DNA of 64,000 nucleotides from Sophora flavescens. Taxonomy: Eukaryota; Streptophyta; Magnoliopsida; Fabales; Fabaceae. The stretch spans positions 76,123,804 to 76,187,803 of the forward strand of contig CM061070.1 in NCBI GenBank assembly GCA_030762895.1, given 5' to 3'. The number at the start of each line of letters is the position of its first letter. Position 1 is the stretch's first letter. Shown here one piece after another: positions 52,968 through 64,000 of the stretch. The notes under the pieces are model-generated. The model had not been told where the DNA came from. It saw nothing but the letters and a program-made list of their open reading frames with translations, and made no database searches. A program made the position numbers and the translations under genes.

Positions 52968-55439
52968 GGGTGTTCAAACTAAGTCAAAGGTTCTCTATTG
53001 TATCCTGTAGGGAATTGGTTGTTATCCTCTTGCATCCAGTGAGACTGAAACTAGTGAGGGCGAATTGAAGCTAAAGCTATGTGTAGATACTACACGACTC
53101 AAAATTTTGTTTTTCTTGTTTCTTTCTCTTGTTGCATAACCATCACCACCGACATGAATTTTATTCATAACAATTAGTGTTTCTCTTTAAAGAATGAGTT
53201 TAATAGGTTAGCTAGATTAATTGGTTTTAGAAATTTGGTAAAATTATGGGTTTTGCATTAAGAATAAAAATAAACAATTCCAAATAAAAAAATACTAAAT
53301 GTATTGAAAATTAAAAAAAAAACTTCATTTTTGGTTTCAAATTTTTTTTATAGGAACTTTACAATTTTAAAATTACATGAGTTTCACAATAGGAATAAAA
53401 ATTAAAAAGAAATAAAATAGTAAAATATTTAATGTATTGGAAATTTAAAAAGATCTAATTTTAATTTATAGTAAAAAGGATAATGTGATTGTCGAATACG
53501 TTATTGGCAATGACATATGTAATTATGGATTACTACATTAAATTGAAAGAATATAAATATAATATAATTAATTTGATCATAAAAAATAAATAATTCAATT
53601 AAAAAAAGTAAAACATAAAAAAGTTATACTTAACATACATGAAGTCACATGGCTCACTAAGGAGGGTGATTGGAAACAGTATTTCATGTTTCAAAATGAT
53701 TATTCAAATTTAATATATAGAAATTGACTAGAATTAATTTTTTACGGCTAAAAAATCATTAAAAACTATGAGTTTAACTTCTATGTACTGTCATTGTAAA
53801 AGATTTTTACTTTTTTACACTCACATTTAATAATATCTTAACAAATCAGTATTTTTGTTATTTCTCTGTCTTAGTTATTAAATAAAACTACACGTGTCAA
53901 AATATTAGTGGATGTTAGTGTAACTTACACCGGTAATGTGTACTACTGTAATCCAAAAACTATGTACATGCCAAAAAATTAGAGAGTGAGAGGTGGAATT
54001 TTTTGGGTAAGAGAGAGAGGTGGATTTGTTTAGCCCATTGTGTTATTTGGTAACATCTAATGTGACTTTGTTGGTTTTTTTGGTAATTGGACGACAACAA
54101 AAGTAAAAAACAACAAAACAAAAACAGCATTTGTTTAAATATTTTTCTGTTTTTTATTGACTGTTATAGCAACATTTTTCAATAGAATTATATTCTTAAT
54201 TCTTGATAATGATTTTCCAAAATATTTTATCTCATCTTTAATAATGCAGATACTCAAAGTAGACATGTAGTAAATCTCATTAAATTCTTTTCAGATTATT
54301 TTTTGACAGGTTCTAGAAAAATATTCAAAGCAAATAGAAAAAGTAGCAATTCACATTACTACTTCACATTTGTCACGGTGTATTACTTTTATTCCATTTG
54401 GTACATTACGTATTCATTGTTATACTCAAAATTGACTCTTGAACTATTTACAGCTAATAATAAGAGAAATACTTGGGATTTATTAATTGCATCATTATTA
54501 TAACTATTTTTACACTGTCAATCAATTATAAATTGATATACCGTTAAAATTGCTCTTATCATTATAATTCTTTTAAAAGTCATACATGGGATAATTTGTG
54601 ATTGGTTGATAGTGTAAAAAAATTACTCGAACAATATATCAAAATTAAACTCAATAGTTAAAAGTATAAACAAATTTCAGAAATGAGAGGTGAAATGATG
54701 ACATCACACCATACGTTTGACACAAGTAAAAAAATCTTGAATATCTCATGCATATTTACATGTACCCTTTTCTTACCATATAGCAACTTTCACCCACATG
54801 TTCTTTTAAGTGGTGTACATGCATGTATGTATATATATACTAGTATGTGCACCCGTGCCCAGCACGGGCTAGAAATTTGCTTAACATGAAATGTAATATA
54901 GTATAATTAATATTTCAAAGATGTCATATCTAACAAAATATTTTATAATTAATAAAATTTTAGAACATTAAAGTGTTTGTAAATCTTCTTATATTAGAAT
55001 TTGAAAATATTGTTCATCTGATCTCACTAAGTAATGGAAAAAAAATATAAACACAAACGTATATATCATTAAAGATTGAGTTGGTAACTTGGATAAAGGT
55101 TTACATACCCAAAAAGTTCAAGATAATTTAAAACAACATTAGTCTTGACTTTCATAAAAAAGGCTCTAAACATCTTTAGTCTATGCATATATTGTTTAAT
55201 GATTTGCAACATTCAGTACTTTCAGTTCAATGTTGCTCCCCTTATCCAACTTGTTTTTCTAGCAAAATTGTACCCAACCCTTCGTTATGTATCCTTCAAA
55301 TTGTACCCAACCCTTCATCATGTATCCTTCAAAATTGTTTTATAATATTGACTACAGACATCAATATTTAATTCAAGGATAATAATATCATCTAAAGAAT
55401 AATTTAGACACCCATAAATGCAATAGTAGTGTGAGATAA
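52968..55439. other. AT-rich intergenic DNA, no gene recognised
   Basis: No coding region, LTR or TIR could be supported. A/T-rich runs dominate. One short GC-rich palindrome at 54852-54868 stands out and is listed separately. 55267-55333 has a 35-bp tandem duplication (TTGTACCCAACCCTTC units). Confidence 0.6.
54852..54868. other. GC-rich palindrome CCCGTGC-cca-GCACGGG
   Basis: A perfect 7-bp stem with a 3-nt loop lies in strongly AT-rich sequence, just after TACTAGTATGTGCA. A related GCACGGGGAGAAG occurs at 56531. It may mark the end of a small transposable element. Confidence 0.5.
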
Positions 55440-57740
55440 TCATTTTTATTTGGTCCTCCCAAATATATTATCTACCATTTTTATTTGATTTATTTCACTT
55501 GTTTTCCCATGCAAATTAACCATTTTTAGTAAATATATTTATCTATCATATTATTAATTGAAAATCTATTTAATTTACTTCACCTCTTTTCCCCGTGAAA
55601 GCTAATCAATCTTAATATATATATTTATCTATGATATTACTAATTATTATATTTTTATTTTTTTACTTGTTTCTTCTTTTTTCTTCGTGCAAGTTAATAA
55701 TTTTGAGAAAATATAATTATCTTTCATATTGTTGTTGTATTCTCTCATTAAAATATATTAGATTTTATTTTTCATTTTCCTTTAAAAATTAAGATATTTT
55801 AGAAAATATATTATCAATCATATAATTTGTTTTGTTTTCACTTCAAAATCTATTTGATTTGTTTCTCCTCTTTTTGTATGCAAGTTAACCAGTTCTAGAA
55901 AATACATTTATTTTGATGATTTTATTCTTCTATTTTAACGATCTATTTGATTTATTTTTCATCTTTTCGTCGTTTAAGTTAACCATTTTTTTGTAATATA
56001 TTTATCATATTATTATTATTATTCTTTTATCATAAAAATCAATTTTATTTATTTAACCTCTTTTTCTTTTCAAGTTAATTTTTTGTGGAAAATATATTGC
56101 CCCACCATATTATTTCGTATTCTCTTTTGAAAATCTATTTGATTTGTTTTTTTTTTCTCATTTTCCTGTGTAAGCCAACAATTTATAAAAAACATATTTA
56201 TCTAAAATCTAAAAATATAGAAAACATCTTGTTATAATTTTTTCTTGCTTAAATAATTGTTCAATCTTCAATATCACACACTAAACCAAAAACAAACACA
56301 AATCATGCAAATTATTATTTAATTCTCTCTTATCGAACTGCAAACTTGATCTTTAATACTTCCAAACTTCAAAGTTCACTGCACAGGAATGACTTTGCTA
56401 AACTATAAAATTTAAATATAGGTGCTTTTGATATGGAAATTAAAAAAAAATTTAAAAAAATAATTTTTAGATGAATAATAAATAATAAGTACTATGTTAC
56501 AAATTATTAACATAATGACATAATAAAATAGCACGGGGAGAAGTTTGTTTAATGTTAAAACTATATTTAAATTAATTATAATCATTCTTTATATAACATG
56601 ACAATGTATATACCTGTTAAATCAAATACGAATTCTAAAAAGGAAATAGCACATAGATCCTAATGCAATGATCGCAAAATTATTTCACAAATCATATCAT
56701 TTTTTTCCGAATTCACTTAATGCTCTCTCAACTAAGATTTGTGTCATTTCCCTTCTCTATCTTTAATTTTATGCTTTTTTGAATACATTGGTACGTTGCA
56801 GTAATTGAATATATTGACCTTTTCTTCTCTTTTCGTTGTGACCATTTTTAGAAAAAAAAAATCCATAATATTACTATTATTTTTCTCTCTTGAAAATCTA
56901 TTGATTTATTTCTCATATTTTTTTGTGTGTAAGTTAACCAATTTTAGAACATATACTTATCTATAAATTTATATTTTCTTATCTTTTGAATATGTATTTG
57001 ATTTGTTTGCCCACTTTTTCCCGTGTAAGTTAATCATTTAAAAATAAAAATATATTTATCTATCATATTATTTTTCTTCCCTATTTAAAATCTATTTGAT
57101 TTGTTTCTCCTCTTTTCCCCATGACCTTTTTTAGAAAATATATTTGTCTATTCATCATCATCATCTTCATCTTCATGATCATCATCATGGGGGGTTGGGT
57201 AGCTCAATTGGTTTGAGCTAAAGGGTAGAAGGAGTTGGAGGAGTAGGAGGTCCAAGGTTCAAACCTTGGCAAAAGGGGAAAAATTAACATAACAACTAAT
57301 TGCTAACATTTGTCTATAAAAAAAATCATCATCATCATTAATTTTCTTCTCTCTTGAAACTATATTTGATTTATTTCTCTCTCTTTTCCCCGAGCAAGTA
57401 AACCAATTTTAGAAAATTTATTTATCTATTAAATTATTTTTTATTCTCTTTTGAAAATATATTTGATTCATTTCTCTTCCTTTTCATGAAAGTTAAACCT
57501 TTTTTAGAAAATATATTTACTTATCATGTTATTATTTTTTATCTCTTGAAAATCTTTCTCATATTTTTTTCGTGTAAGTTAACCAATTTTAGAATATATA
57601 TTTATCTATAAAATTATGTTTTCTTATCTTTTGAATATGTATTTGATTTGTTTACCAACTTTTTCTGGTGTAGGTTAATCATTTTAAAAAAAAATATTTT
57701 TCTTATCTATTTAGAACTATTTATCTATCATATTATTTTT
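55440..57740. repeat. Degenerate tandem repeat of about 90-110 bp, AT-rich
   Basis: The consensus features recur in order: TTTTGAAAATCTATTTGATTT, then CTCCTCTTTTCCCCGTG, then AAGTTAACCATTTTTAGAA and AAATATATTTATCTATCATA. I count roughly fifteen recognisable units, all well diverged. The series is interrupted at about 56200-56830 by other AT-rich sequence and at 57189 by a SINE. It ends at the LTR at 57753. Confidence 0.7.
57189..57324 (+). mobile_element. tRNA-derived SINE
   Basis: Starting GGGGGGTTGGG, it has an A-box (TAGCTCAATTGG) and a B-box (GGTTCAAACC) about 50 bp apart, which form an internal RNA polymerase III promoter. An unrelated body of about 60 bp follows and a short A-rich tail ends it. 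ATCATCATCAT lies immediately before it (57178-57188) and again after the tail, consistent with target duplication, although an ATC microsatellite makes its exact length uncertain. It lacks the cloverleaf and 3' end of a true tRNA gene. Confidence 0.8.
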
Positions 57741-57752
57741 CATATTATATAT

Positions 57753-60700
57753 TGTGATACCCTAACTCGGGTCATCATATGGTTACCCGTTTGTGGAAAT
57801 AAAACTTAATTTTCTGGTTGCTTTCGGAAAATAATGTTTTCTCAACATTTATCTTTTCAAAATATGGTGATAAGTTTTTTTTTCTTTTTAACCTCATAAC
57901 AACAACAACGTAATTAAATCACACTTAAATACATAATGTATATAAGTCATACAACTATACTGCCTCATATGTTTTCACACCTAGATCGTTATCAGTTTAG
58001 TTTATTCTCCAAAACATTATAACAGAATAGGACCTATGCTGGTCGTAACTAACAGACGCCATACCCAACAGAAGCAGCAACAGCATGCCCCGAACTAGAC
58101 AGCCTTCTTCTTCTTGTAGAGATCATACCCTTTGTGCGGCTCTGATATGTTTGTAAGGGTGAGACGCCAATATATGGATTTAACACAATAACTAAATGCG
58201 CGACACAAAAGAAGGCACATACACAATACATGTTTATAACAACATGAGCATTCATATTATAGCATATAGTTTATCAATGGGTTCCACACCCCAAACATCA
58301 ACGTTGGAAAACTATGCATGAACACTTCAACACATCATCTAAACATTCACACTTAATCTCCGGAGATCCCTAACGTCATTTAAAATGAGCTGATCAAGCT
58401 CGATTGCCAAAAGAGGCACGTCGATTTTGCCAAAAGAGGCACGTCGATTTTACCATAGCCCAGTGTCCGGCACAGTGAGAACGTCGATTTATGGTTTTTC
58501 ATTGGACGTCGATTGCCGAAAGGAACAATGAATATGTCGATTACATGAATATCATAAAGATACCATGATTAACAAATATGTCGAGACATGAATATCATTA
58601 AGATATCATGATTAACCTCGTAGGCATGTCTGCCAAAATATGCATGTAAAACACTTTGTTCTGATCATTTTTCTTTGTGTTCAATCTTTCCTTTGTCGAA
58701 GCTCAAAGCTTGCGACCTACATAGTTTTAATATTTTAAAACTTTCATTAATAACACAGGGCCTCACAGTCCGAGTGCTCAATCATAACACCTCTCGACCG
58801 ATGCACCTGTCACAGGTTCGTGGTAATAGAAACATCATTTATCTTTTAACGTCGTTTATTACGTCGTGAAGTAGGCACACTGTCTACTGAACACAGTCTA
58901 TAACATCATAAGAACACTAGCACCCCGACATCTCGGTTACTAAGTTCCATATCGTCATTTACGTCATTTTTCGTCTGTGAAAAACAAATCCAAAATAAGA
59001 TCTCCGCAACTTATCCAAGTTATCGGAAACACGTCATTGAGTAAAACTCATTTACAGAAAATCCTTTCTATTTGAAATTAGTTTGTAAAATGTCAAATCA
59101 TAGAAAATCTATTTTCCTTTGGAAACTCATTTTTCCCCGAAATAACGTCAAATCATCAAGAATCTTTTACTGAAACTTCAACTCTAAAAAAATAAATCAA
59201 TTGAGATTAAATCTCTTCTCAAAATAAGTACTGCTATTTTTAAACTCTCACCGTAAATAATTTTGAAACTTGCTGTCGTTTAGCATTTTCAAAGAAAACG
59301 TTTTTAAGTCAAACTTTGACCTTTCTTCTAAAATAATTTTCTTATATAATAAATAAGTTATTTTCGAAAATTAATTTCACAAAATAATTTTTTATAATAT
59401 TACAGAATTTCTTAAGTAAAAATTAGCAGTAGTAAAATATTTTCACGGTTGTGCACTCTGTGACACATAAATTACTTTTACACTAATAAATCATTAAAAT
59501 AATAATATTTCTCAAAACTCATTTTTTTTCCAAAACAATATTTTCCACCATTATTATATTCCGACATTTCCTATAAAACATTGAATATAATTTACACAGC
59601 TTATTATAGCTTTTATCTGATTAATCGGTTGTGCACTGACCACTGTCAGGCTTCTCAAACAACATTCAACAACATCATCAGAATTATATCACTAGGCAGA
59701 TCATGCATCATAGCAATATAATATACAACTGCAGATAATTAAATAAATTAAAAGCAGATCAATCACTGATACACAGATAAACAACACAACGTAAACAACA
59801 TAAACAAATAACCACAACCACATATAAATTATATAAACTACACTAAAAGAAAATGGTTATTGAGAAAAATCCCTCAGGTAAGCTCCTCTTACCTCTCGAA
59901 GCTCCTCAGTGAAATTAAAAGAAATCTGTCGATTGTCGGAAACCCTCGTACGCCATAAAACAATTAACCTTCAACAACACATCCAAACAACCAATCAAAA
60001 CAAGCAAAACAAACACCTAATCCTCTAAGCTAGGTCACGACCTTCCTAGGTTTTAGTGGCTCAAAACTTCAAACTTGCTTAAGCCATTGGATTAATGATC
60101 CTAAGTGCTTAAGTCATTGAAACACATGATTAAACATCAAAGTTTGAATCAAAAACATCCTAACCCTCACAAACATAAATTCGGCCAACACAAGGACATA
60201 GGGTTAGGGTTTTCAATTTTGACAAACCCACTTAGATTTAACATAAACACTTATTAACTAGATGATTACATGATCACTTTGATAAAACTTAACAAAATCA
60301 TTCAAGTTCCTCACTAATGAATTTCGGTCAAGACATGAAAGACATGGTTAGAAATTTCAACTTGATACAAGAACTTGGATTTAGCAAGTACATACCCTAG
60401 AAGCATGAGATCTATGATCATTTTCAAGTAGAAAAACAACAAAGTTCCTCCACCTCTCACTATAGGTTTCGGTCATGCTCAAAAAAATGAGGAGGAAGAT
60501 TTTTTTTGCAACACTCTCTTGGATTATGATAGTATGGATGATTCACATAGAAATTAGTTTCATATTTTTAGGATTTTTCTATGATTTATGGTGATTTTTC
60601 AAAGTTCTAGATCTAGAAACTTAAAAGTGATGAACATAGATGAAATAGACTTTGAATTATGAAACTTATTGAAGAACATAGACATGATTAGAGAAGGAGA

Positions 60701-61609
60701 ATAGGATTCACCTCTTGAAGATCAAAAACAAGTGAAGATCCAAGGACTTGCTTCACAAAATCAAGCTATATAACTTAGGAGTTTTAATGGAAAATGGCAA
60801 AGTTGATGAAGGAGATGAAGATGGTATTTTATAGAAGTGAAATAGGATCACTTGGGAGGGTTTGGTCGTGGTTTTCAAGGGCATAAGGGTCCAAACATAA
60901 ATTTTTAGGGACAAAGGAGTAATCTTACAAAATGGCACTTTTGTGATAAAATCCAACATTAAGGACAAAATGGTAATTTCCAAAAAAGCCATCATGACAA
61001 ACATGTGGTGAGGAGTGGTTGGTGATATGGCTGATTTGTGTCCACAAATTGTGGGGACAAACTTGCCATTTTAATGAAAGTTCAAGGGTAAAATCGTCAA
61101 GGGTAAAATAGTCTTTATACTATTTTAAATAAATATCTAGATTTATATTTAAAAGCAATCATGACATGAGTGAGTCATCCATATGACTCACCACCCTAGG
61201 TGGCAAGTTATCTCAGCATCCGATGTCGGGTTTTGTCTCTGCTCGTCTGTTCTCGACTCCGACGATTACCCGATTTAGGGTTTTACGCCCGAATCAAGTA
61301 TAATAACCTATTTATTTTCAAAATTTTCAAAATAACCTATATCGTTGGAAATGAGATATAAAATTTTTTCATTTCGTTCTCGGGTCAAAATTAGGTTTTT
61401 CGATCAGTAAAATCTTACTGTCAGCAAAAACGCAGATCGGGTTCCGTCTGAATTTTCAACCAAAAATTTCACCATATACTTATAAAAATAAGTATGATAT
61501 GAATATGACTTTGGTTTTCCCAAAATCATTTTCTAAGTTTCAGATAAAAATATAAACATTTATTTATATTTATACCGATCTTAGAAAGCTGAAAAATCGG
61601 GGTGTTACA
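57753..61609 (-). mobile_element. 3' LTR, 3.86 kb
   Basis: The minus strand reads TGTAACACCCCGATTTTTC from 61609 and ends at GGGTATCACA (57753). The first 350 bp at the low end match 63568-63922 with few differences, proving the LTR pair. The LTR holds the conserved CTTC-AGGTAA block (59870-59901) and a short AAGAGGCACGTCGATTTT duplication near 58410. No reliable open frame occurs inside it. Confidence 0.88.
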
Positions 61610-61628
61610 TTACTATCCCCCAAAAAAT
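61610..61628 (-). other. Polypurine tract
   Basis: The minus strand reads TTTTTTGGGGGATAG, adjacent to the 3' LTR. It is G-rich as expected, though with a T-run before it. Confidence 0.7.
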
Positions 61629-62213
61629 AATTTCGTCCTCGAAATTCGGGACTCAAAACTAAACAGGATTTCCTTAATACCAAGGTCTTACTTTCACAAG
61701 AAAGTGTATAGAAAAAAAAACTTTGTCGATCTGAAAAGAATACAGGAATGTCCCATATGCAACAAGATTCTTTAATAGGTTTGTGAGTGTAAAACTGCAT
61801 AGCTAATACGTATTTACAACCATGACTTCAATAAAGTTCCTTCTTTCACGAGAACTCCTAGTGGATTAGGAACTCACAAAATGAATAGTTCCTAACCTTA
61901 AGAGTTAAGAGAATTTATTCCTTGGACAAAGGATTTACAAATGATAATTTAAAATAACAATAGTTCGACAAAATTTCAGACTGGATCACTTTCACCAAAA
62001 GTAAAAGTGACTAGACTAAGTCTCATCGAGAAACTCGTTTTGTCAAGAAAGTGTCTATCCCGAACAAAATATGACAGTCCAAACATACTAAATTTCACAG
62101 TGACCAATTGAATAGTTGAAATTTGAAAAATCACCTCATGATAATCACAGAAACAAGTAATTTCAACACATCCACACACAATCCATCAAAACAAAGTATG
62201 AATTGTACCCGAA

Positions 62214-63384
62214 TTAAAATAGTGTAGTTAAGAGCTTACCATCATGGTTTGAAGTCTCAGCCCCCCACACATTATATACTCTACCCGCAGTCTTTGGCTT
62301 GACAACATTGGTGTTATTGACGGCCGATCCACGCCTTGGCGCATTGCACTCCTTTGATATATGTCCCACTTGACCACAGTTGAAACATTGGACTCCTCCC
62401 AAGGGACAAGTTTTAGACACATGTTTTGGGTCTCCACAATTGTAACATTTCCTAACTTGGCCTTGACTTTGGTTCCTCCGGCCTCCACTCCATGATGCAG
62501 AAGAATTAGAACGATATTGTTGTTGATTTTGGTTATTTCCTGGTGGACGGAAATAAGGCTTCTGCTGATTTTGTTCCTCTTTCTGATCCTAATTCTGGTT
62601 CTTGGAACGAGAGGGTCCTCCAACAATCCCCTTATTGTCTTTTCCTTTCCTCATCTGTTCAATCTTCCGACTCATCTCAACCAACGCTTGAAAAGTTCAA
62701 AGTTACAGAGGTAAGACAGACTCCTTAATCTCAAATCTCAGTCCCGCCTCGAACCTCTCACACTTCCATCTCTCATTGGGTTGTGCTTGAAAGAAACGGA
62801 AGTATTTGGCAAGTGATTCAAACTTTGCCGCATACTCTCCCACAGACAGGTCTTACTGTTGTAATCCCAGAAATTCAATCTCTTTATCGATCCTAACGCT
62901 CTCCGGAAAATACTTATCCATGAATGCAGTTCGAAAAACGTTCCAGGTAATCTCCTGATGATCAGCTTCAAGCAGTTGTTGAACACCCTTCCACCAATAC
63001 TTCGCATCTCCTAATCAGCAGGAAAGCAGCACAAGTAACCCTTACTTCTGCAGGAGTAACCACCAGTTCAAAGATTTTCTCCAGCTCCTGAATCCATAAG
63101 TTAGCTTTCTCATGATCAGCATCCCCACCAAATTGTGTAGGATTTTGGCTTCGAAACGCAATCAGAGCTTTGGCTTCCGCAGCTTGTAGATTCTGGGCAT
63201 TCATAGATGTAGTTTGATTGGAAATTGCAGCTGCCACATGTTCCATAGCCTGAGCGGCATAGTCCACTCCTTCCTCATAGTTTTCATTCACGTTGGCACG
63301 ACCACCAATAGGACCACCGCTGCGACCACGTCCACGACCGCATCCACGTCGTCGTCCACGTCCACCTTCTGGTGCGAGTTCCAT
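62214..63384 (-). pseudogene. Retrotransposon gag with two zinc knuckles, frameshifted; ends at protease border
   Basis: ATG 63384 begins MELAPEGGRGRRRGCG, an RG-rich N-terminus. The gag domain follows (FRSQNPTQFGGDADHEKANL, WIQELEKIFEL), with frame changes near 63015 and 62735 and a TAA near 62590. Two CX2CX4HX4C zinc knuckles close the protein, CYNCGDPKHVSKTC and CFNCGQVGHISKEC. GRVYNVWGAETSNHDG then marks the place where an aspartic protease would start, but the frame ends at TAA 62214-62216 and the sequence becomes noncoding. The gag would coat the RNA. Its frameshifts make this copy inactive. Confidence 0.85.
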
Positions 63385-63551
63385 AACTGACTTGCAGAAC
63401 AAAATCAGTTAGACCGCAACCAGAAAACGAAACGTGCATTGGTGGGTTAACACACATTAATTCTAAGGAGTAATTCAAACAAAACTTAACTCAGAAAACA
63501 CAACTTCAACACAACAAACCTATTTACCAAAGATCCCGAAAGACTCGACCA

Positions 63552-63563
63552 GCTCTGATACCA
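63552..63563 (-). other. Primer binding site for initiator tRNA-Met
   Basis: GCTCTGATACCA is the reverse complement of TGGTATCAGAGC. It lies four bases from the 5' LTR. Confidence 0.9.
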
Positions 63564-63567
63564 CTAA

Positions 63568-63922
63568 TGTGACACCGTAACTCGGGTCATCACATGGTTA
63601 CCCGTTTGCAGAAATAAAACTTAATTTGCTAGTTGCTTTAGGAAAATAATGTTTTCTCAACATTGATCTTTTCAAAATATGGTGATAAATTTTTTTTCTT
63701 TTTAACCTCATAACAACAACAACGTAATCAAATCACACTTAAATACATAATGTATATAAGTCATACAACTATTCTGCCTCATATGTTTTCACACCTAGAT
63801 CATTATCAGTTTAGTTTATTCTCCAAAACATAATATAACACAATAGGACCTAAGCTGGTCGTAACTAACAGACGCTATACCCAACAGAAGCAGCAACAAC
63901 ATGCCCCGAACTAAACAGCCTT
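63568..63922 (-). mobile_element. 5' LTR, visible part
   Basis: TGTGACACCGTAACTCGGG begins the same sequence as 57753. The match runs to AACAGCCTT at 63922, where it is broken by a CACTA terminus. The rest is beyond the insertion and outside the window. Confidence 0.9.
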
Positions 63923-64000
63923 CACTAGTGCAGAAAAGGGATTCCACATCGGCTATTTTTGGCTTTTGACATCGGTTTTCAAACTGATGTTGAAAAGACC
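63923..64000 (+). mobile_element. CACTA element, left terminus, continues past the window
   Basis: CACTAGTGCAGAAAAGGG begins abruptly inside the LTR and is followed by ACATCGG/CCGATGT-type subterminal motifs (ACATCGGTTTTC, AACTGATGT). The preceding three bases are CTT. The opposite end is outside the window. Confidence 0.8.

Larger units (their letters stand above)
57753..64000 (-). mobile_element. Gag-only LTR retrotransposon (TR-GAG/LARD-like), right end outside window
   Basis: On the minus strand the order is 5' LTR (63568 onward), PBS, gag, a 0.6-kb noncoding section, PPT and 3' LTR (61609-57753). There is no protease, RT, RNase H or integrase. The internal region is only about 1.96 kb, shorter than one LTR. 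Such elements must be copied by an autonomous partner. The LTR belongs to the same family as copies A, B and C. The outer target duplication cannot be checked in this window. Confidence 0.88.

Noticed and set aside
57189..57270. Possible tRNA gene
   Set aside because: A-box and B-box are present, but the two sides cannot form an acceptor stem, there is no clear anticodon arm, and an A-rich tail with flanking duplication fits a SINE better.

Overview
The window is nuclear DNA from a flowering plant, probably a eudicot. It is AT-rich with long noncoding stretches, and almost everything recognisable is plant-type transposable element: Ty3/gypsy LTR retrotransposons primed by initiator tRNA-Met, CACTA (En/Spm) DNA transposons with plant tnp2 and Transposase_24 genes, a PIF/Harbinger-type Myb/NAM-associated gene, and a tRNA-derived SINE. 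I cannot name the species. I found no intact host gene. The pattern suits pericentromeric or otherwise silenced repeat-rich chromatin.

Layout. 1-7.6 kb: a minisatellite and two minus-strand long terminal repeats of one large LTR family, the second cut off by a 26-bp minisatellite. 7.8-9.9 kb: a CACTA-like end and a frameshifted Myb/SANT-like gene. 9.94-13.48 kb: a complete non-autonomous CACTA element with a CAT target duplication. 15.1-22.7 kb: three CACTA remnants in alternating orientation. 22.7-37.8 kb: a rearranged chromovirus-type Ty3/gypsy element in which a truncated inverted copy sits between two direct copies of the RNase H-integrase segment. 37.8-41.7 kb: another CACTA element, followed by a decayed Harbinger-type gene. 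43-53 kb: three clean insertions into one short stretch of older sequence, each with a perfect target duplication (a small TRIM-like element, a CACTA element and a 4-kb solo LTR). 53-57.7 kb: AT-rich DNA with a degenerate tandem repeat and a SINE. 57.75-64 kb: a minus-strand, gag-only LTR element with a 3.9-kb LTR, its second LTR interrupted by one more CACTA end.

No gene set here works as a pathway. The interactions are those of transposons: autonomous relatives elsewhere must have moved these defective copies. The main leads are (1) a long imperfect hairpin in the leader of two different CACTA elements, 28 kb apart and in opposite orientation, whose stems are kept by paired changes; (2) a natural inverted repeat with 4.6-4.8-kb arms that could be a source of silencing dsRNA for its own retrotransposon family; and (3) breakpoints of that rearrangement resolved to the base. 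All comparisons were made by eye; no alignment, folding or database search was run.
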